Shown: positions 61,001 to 64,000 of the stretch, in pieces | How positions within the stretch are numbered: the first letter of the stretch is position 1 | Layout of the letters: every line of letters starts with the position of its first letter | From: Sclerurus mexicanus | Taxonomy: Eukaryota; Chordata; Aves; Passeriformes; Furnariidae | Direction of reading: 5' to 3' | Assembly (NCBI GenBank): GCA_013396755.1 | Contig: VWZF01001867.1 | Span: forward strand, 444,155-508,154 | DNA length: 64,000 bases | Position numbers and translations under genes: made by a program | Notes under the pieces: generated by a model | Told to the model about the DNA's origin: nothing | Databases searched by the model: none | The model's input: only the letters and a program-made list of their open reading frames with translations

Positions 61001-63195
61001 TGGAAATATCAGTGTAAATTTGATGAAAATGTAAAGACTACAATAAAATAACCTTCATATGTGTAGCAGAATCAAGTACAAAATAAAATTTATAAACATG
61101 TGGGTTTAAATTTTGGATACCTGATGATTTTAGCTTAGTTTTCCTTATGTTTGCATCACAACTGGTCCAATATCAATATGTTTTACAACACACTTTACAA
61201 TTACTTGTCTCATGAACCAGTTCATATGAAAAAATAATACTACTACTACCCATAATTAAAATAAAATATAGAAGCAATATGATGCAATGTTTCTCTATCA
61301 TGTTGCCTCACCTTTTTCTTTAATGCACGACGCAAACTACAGGAAAGCTATGTATAAGTCATGGTTAATAGCTCTATGTCTTTTCTTTCTGCCTACTGAA
61401 AGTAAGAAAGATCATTTTATCAGGGTCAGTGATTTTCCTCCAAGGTAAGGAAGGAAATAGCTACATAGTGCAAAGACCCTGTCCATGAAATCATTTTCAG
61501 AAATCATTCAAATATCTTTCATCTCAACTGCATTAAGACTCTGGATTTATGACAGTGCTTTAAAAAAAATTGTCTAGACAGACAAATACAGATTTTGGTC
61601 TCTATTCCGTGTATAGCAAGTCCTTGCTGGATCTGCCTTCTTTAACTGTTTCAGACACAGTCATAACAGAGCTGCCTTGGAAGTACTTGCATCAGTTGGG
61701 TTAGGAGTGTAAGTTTAGATTCTGACAGAAACACAAATTTATGGCTTTATGCACAACCACATTTAGTATAGCTTTAGATAGAAAATTATTCAGAAAACAT
61801 GTTTTACTAAGTTGTAAATAAATCTATCTAAAATCACTGTGATGGCAAGGTAGTTTTATATACATTAGAGAATCAACTTGGAATTGTTATATTGTCAAGA
61901 AAATTTATGTCACTTTCAAATGATTTTTTTCCCCCAACAAATGATCCATGTGTTTAACTGTATTGTATATAAAGTTTCATTTACAGTACCTCAACATCTG
62001 GTCTGGATGGATAATTGAAGCAAACATTTTTGAATTCCAAGTTCCCTTTAATGTGGTCTGGTTTGTAACCTGTCTCTGCATAACTGTCAATTTGAGGTTC
62101 CTGTGCAAAATAAAATACAAACAAACCAAAACAAAATAAAACATTTTTTTCATAAAGAAGTCCTAGAGTGCACAATTATTCTGCAGAGATTTTAAATGTA
62201 TTTTTAAGTCATTTAGGTGAGATTTCTGAAAGAAATAAATTGTGTGATGTTTTGCTCCCTCATTGCTACATTGATGATATGCTCATGTAAGAATACTTTT
62301 AGCATATTTCCATTAAGCTTTTGTGTGAATTTAGTACAATGTCCTTAAGACTGTACCTACAGTTAGCCATAATTTGAGATTCATTTCACTGCCTGATGAT
62401 TAACCTGAGTCGATTACCTGTAATGAGCTGTTCATACACTGTTCACTTATAGCTTTGCCCTTTCTGCTGAAACAATTTGTGTGAGAAACAGCCAATCTGC
62501 TGATCATTGCTCAGAAGCAGATTTCTTAATTATCAGCAGGTTTGTTTCCATCCAGGGTGGGTCTGGAACTTGAAGTATGACTTAACAATAATCCAAAACA
62601 TGCAATTGCATTTCATAGAGCTTCATTATCTAGAAAAGTTACAGCTTCCCTGATTTTAGAGTCTCCTGGCAATTGAGGTACATATCCAGTTTACCAGGTT
62701 GAGTTTTATTGATTTATTGGCACTCACAGTACCATTGGTGCCATTGATACCTATGCTCATATACCTACATTGTCTGTAATCATATGTGATTTCAGCACCA
62801 CAGACATGTATTCACTATAAAAACATTAGAGGATACCCTTCAACACCAAGTGATTCAGAGATCCAGTACTTTTACCTTTGAAGTAAGGATTGATAACTTT
62901 AAAAGACAAAGAGAAACTGACTAATAATTATACATTATATCTGATTTTATCTTTATATTTCTGTTTATTTTACACAGTTATTTACTCTTACTGATTTCAT
63001 ATCTATAAATAATGCTGTCTTTAAAAAGAAGGGCCTCGTCAAAAGAAGTTTTGAAATGATAACAAGGGCAAAGATACTCACATTGTCTATTATATTAAAG
63101 ATCACATAGGCAGCTCCTCTTGCACTAGCAAATGCCTCTATGCTTGGAGCAGTCTGTCCAATACTGAAAGCTCCAATCAACACAGAGAAAAAGAC
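42833..63195 (-). CDS. ABCB1/ABCB4: P-glycoprotein-type ABC transporter (ABCB1/ABCB4), C-terminal 944 residues; 5' end outside window
   Basis: This is a full-type ABC exporter of the plasma membrane that uses ATP to move lipophilic compounds (ABCB1) or flop phosphatidylcholine (ABCB4). Nineteen exons with GT-AG borders join to 2835 nt. From the N-terminal side they hold the end of TMD1; NBD1 with Walker A [9 protein letters not shown], signature LSGGQ, Walker B LLLDE and H-loop AHRLST; a charged linker with RRRSTRRSMKK; TMD2; and NBD2 with the same full motif set. All catalytic residues are present, so both ATP sites should be competent. Alignment to human Walker A numbering puts about 333 residues upstream of the window. 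The residues KNSTGAL, RLALIAQN, AVVPIIAV and KELEAAGK recall mammalian ABCB4, but the position relative to CROT and the relic recalls ABCB1. The family is certain; the paralogue is not. Confidence 0.95.
43028..44453 (-). other. Last intron of the ABC gene
   Basis: AT-rich; no repeat recognised. Its end next to the last exon shows possible similarity to 19190-19330 (see findings). Confidence 0.6.
44454..44600 (-). CDS. ABCB1/ABCB4: ABCB exon (NBD2 signature and Walker B)
   Basis: 49 codons, [20 protein letters not shown] and ILLLDEATSALDTESEK. Confidence 0.97.
44968..45174 (-). CDS. ABCB1/ABCB4: ABCB exon (NBD2 Q-loop)
   Basis: 69 codons, IGIVSQEPILFDCTIAENIA and YGDNSRQ. The acceptor at 45175-45176 is chosen over one at 45161-45162 because only it restores the LFDC start and the frame. 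Confidence 0.95.
45542..45739 (-). CDS. ABCB1/ABCB4: ABCB exon (NBD2 Walker A)
   Basis: 66 codons with FNYPNRPEVKILQGLSV and [20 protein letters not shown]. Second Walker A complete. Confidence 0.97.
46052..46208 (-). CDS. ABCB1/ABCB4: ABCB exon (end of TMD2)
   Basis: 157 nt, VFSAVVFGAMALGQTSSFAP to SIDSYSEEGEKP. Confidence 0.96.
47311..47451 (-). CDS. ABCB1/ABCB4: ABCB exon (TMD2)
   Basis: 141 nt, NSVKKAHIFGFCFALSQAMM then AGCFRFGAYLVANGHMEFKN. Confidence 0.96.
48404..48504 (-). CDS. ABCB1/ABCB4: ABCB exon (TMD2)
   Basis: 33 codons plus two bases, IATEAIENIRTVVSLTRERK to VPYR. Confidence 0.96.
49080..49412 (+). repeat. CR1 LINE 3'-end fragment with TTAGGG tract
   Basis: 'attcagattagctattagaa', 'ggaataggctgccccaggag' and 'gactagatgaacttgaaggt' mark a CR1 3' UTR. 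Where CR1 normally has a single 'agggttggactagatg', this copy carries tandem TTAGGG units. Confidence 0.85.
49338..49360 (+). repeat. Interstitial telomere-type (TTAGGG)n tract
   Basis: Three full TTAGGG units preceded by a partial one (TAGGG), inside the CR1 fragment. Confidence 0.9.
50504..50707 (-). CDS. ABCB1/ABCB4: ABCB exon (TMD2)
   Basis: 68 codons, RLALIAQNIANLGTGIIISL, YGWQLTLLLLAVVPIIAVAG, to KKELEAAGK: two membrane helices and the following coupling helix. Confidence 0.97.
50708..53144 (-). other. ABC gene introns around exon 51694-51777
   Basis: AT-rich introns. No repeat family or extra exon recognised. Confidence 0.5.
51694..51777 (-). CDS. ABCB1/ABCB4: ABCB exon (TMD2)
   Basis: 28 codons, DMGWFDNTKNSTGALTTRLA then NDASQVKG. 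Confidence 0.96.
53145..53222 (-). CDS. ABCB1/ABCB4: ABCB exon (TMD2)
   Basis: 26 codons, GFTFGKAGEILTMRLRFMAF then KAMLRQ, the intracellular coupling-loop region. Confidence 0.96.
53223..54453 (-). other. ABC gene intron
   Basis: AT-rich. A purine/GC-shifted patch at 53950-54290 is unassigned. Confidence 0.5.
54454..54558 (-). CDS. ABCB1/ABCB4: ABCB exon (TMD2)
   Basis: 35 codons, REKSNLYSLLFLVLGIISFF: extracellular loop and second TMD2 helix. Confidence 0.94.
54875..55021 (-). CDS. ABCB1/ABCB4: ABCB exon (start of TMD2)
   Basis: 49 codons, EEELPPASFLKIMKLNKTEW then the first TMD2 helix, ending AIIFSEIIG. Confidence 0.95.
55849..56031 (-). CDS. ABCB1/ABCB4: ABCB exon (linker)
   Basis: 61 codons of charged linker between the halves, acidic then basic (KGLRRRSTRRSMKK). 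The RRSTRRS-type sites resemble the phosphorylated linker of mammalian P-glycoprotein. Confidence 0.93.
56032..57585 (-). other. ABC gene intron
   Basis: AT-rich with T-rich tracts; nothing recognised. Confidence 0.5.
57586..57747 (-). CDS. ABCB1/ABCB4: ABCB exon (NBD1 H-loop)
   Basis: 54 codons, AREGRTTVVVAHRLSTVRNA to LVNMQ. Switch histidine present. Confidence 0.97.
58385..59340 (+). repeat. CR1 LINE, about 1 kb of the 3' end
   Basis: It runs from degraded RT sequence ('gtccatactgggacccatac', 'tttacggatgacatcagact') through 'acctgggcagcatctggaga' and 'cagcccagagaaaagaaggc' to the tail 'aaccattctatgagtttatg'. It is the longest CR1 copy here and sits antisense in the NBD1 intron of the ABC gene. 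Confidence 0.92.
59898..60068 (-). CDS. ABCB1/ABCB4: ABCB exon (NBD1 signature and Walker B)
   Basis: 57 codons with [20 protein letters not shown] and ILLLDEATSALDTES. Catalytic Glu present. Confidence 0.97.
60444..60647 (-). CDS. ABCB1/ABCB4: ABCB exon (NBD1 Q-loop)
   Basis: 68 codons, VTIDGQDIKTLNVRYLREII then GVVNQEPVLFATTIAENIRY. The Q-loop glutamine is present; the residue before it is Asn where Ser is usual. Confidence 0.96.
60835..60960 (-). CDS. ABCB1/ABCB4: ABCB exon (NBD1 Walker A)
   Basis: 42 codons, ILKGLNLKINSGQTVALVGS then SGCGKSTTVQL. Walker A is complete. Confidence 0.97.
60961..61989 (-). other. ABC gene intron
   Basis: AT-rich; nothing recognised. Confidence 0.5.
61990..62100 (-). 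CDS. ABCB1/ABCB4: ABCB exon (entry to NBD1)
   Basis: 37 codons, including GNLEFKNVCFNYPSRPDVE, the A-loop region with the stacking Tyr in NYPSRP. Donor GTACTG. Confidence 0.95.
62101..63081 (-). other. ABC gene intron
   Basis: AT-rich; nothing recognised. Confidence 0.5.
63082..63195 (-). CDS. ABCB1/ABCB4: ABCB exon (end of TMD1)
   Basis: 38 codons, FFSVLIGAFSIGQTAPSIEA to FNIIDN. Acceptor CTTTCAG, donor GTGAGT. First exon of this gene found in the window. Confidence 0.95.
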
Positions 63196-64000
63196 CTGAA
63201 AGAAATGTTTACAGTGACATATATTCATTCTTATTAACCAGAGAATTACATTTATTTGCATTAGGTGTCTTTGGGTCAGGAGGCTCTGTGTCTGTTAACA
63301 GAAGTTTAAGGAATCTAGAATTACAGAAAAACTGAAAGGGTCTCTCTTAAATAGAGAATAGCATTTAAAAAATGAGCTTTTTTAAGAGTCAGCTGAAAAC
63401 TGAGATCATGCACAATGCTAATGTTGCAAACATATTGAGAAGAAGGAAAAAGGTGATTGAGACTTGTAAAGTCCATGCCAAAAATATGGACTCTCACTGT
63501 CTGTCTCAGAATTTTATTGTACTGATTCATTCTTTGGCCAAAGACATTCCAAAGACCAGAAAGCATATTACATATTTTGCAGTGAAACAAAGACAGATCC
63601 ACAAAGCACTATCACTCTGCCTTCAAAGTGACAATGAAATAGAAGTATACAAATCCAGCTTTTCCATCACAAATAAAGGTTCCCTCTGCTTCAATGAGAG
63701 TGAGTGCAAGCAAACAAGAAAAAGGAAAAATAAAATACACTATTTTGTCAGAGTAGCATAGTTTATTCCTTTCAGCTAGTATCAAAAAAAAGGCAATTAA
63801 ACAACACTGCTCAGACATCATAACAGCCATAGTACCTCAGAGCAAAGTCCATCACGCCCATTGTCTTGAACAGGGGTTATTCACAGATTTGACACATGAT
63901 AAGGCCACACCCTCCCATCCATGTTATAAACCCATCATTCAGTAAATTACAACATAGACAATAGAAACTGCAAATGCTTTGAACAGAATAATTTGCAAGC
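63196..64000 (-). other. Part of ABC gene intron reaching the window edge
   Basis: The next upstream exon (the TMD1 helix region) was looked for and not found, so it lies beyond the window. Confidence 0.6.

Noticed and set aside
63372..63761. 129-codon plus-strand open frame
   Set aside because: It lies in an intron of the ABC gene, matches no family I know and has no exon-like signals.

Overview
The window is vertebrate, very probably avian, nuclear DNA. It has multi-exon genes with GT-AG introns, an AT-rich background, and many CR1 non-LTR retrotransposon fragments of the type that dominates bird genomes, several showing the 3' tail seen as 'tagatgatct..' and 'attctatgattctat'. No bacterial features, CRISPR arrays or operons were seen. 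I found no evidence of an undescribed system. The most interesting content is a decayed second P-glycoprotein gene lying between the two intact genes.

Layout. (1) 1-433: GC- and CpG-rich DNA, the likely promoter and 5' UTR of CROT. (2) 434-17491, plus strand: complete CROT (peroxisomal carnitine O-octanoyltransferase), 16 coding exons that join to exactly 612 codons plus stop, with the catalytic histidine at residue 327. (3) About 18.9-33.2 kb, minus strand: six collinear exon relics of an ABCB1/ABCB4-type transporter, broken by stops, frameshifts and lost splice sites, with CR1 and a probable LTR inserted among them. (4) About 33.2-42.8 kb: no gene recognised. (5) 42833-63195, minus strand: an intact P-glycoprotein-family gene whose last 19 coding exons are in the window (945 codons including stop). 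They run from the end of transmembrane domain 1 to the C-terminus. About the first 333 residues lie beyond position 64000.

The order CROT (+) facing ABCB genes (-) is the arrangement known in mammals (CROT, ABCB4, ABCB1). The relic sits where mammalian ABCB4 sits, and the intact gene sits where ABCB1 sits. Yet the intact protein carries many residues I associate with mammalian ABCB4, so which paralogue survived is open.

CROT shortens the role of medium-chain acyl groups by moving them from CoA to carnitine for export from peroxisomes. The ABC transporter is an ATP-driven plasma-membrane exporter or phospholipid floppase. Their adjacency is conserved synteny, not an operon. Exon coordinates were derived by hand, and agreement of every exon length with reading-frame continuity is the main check on them.
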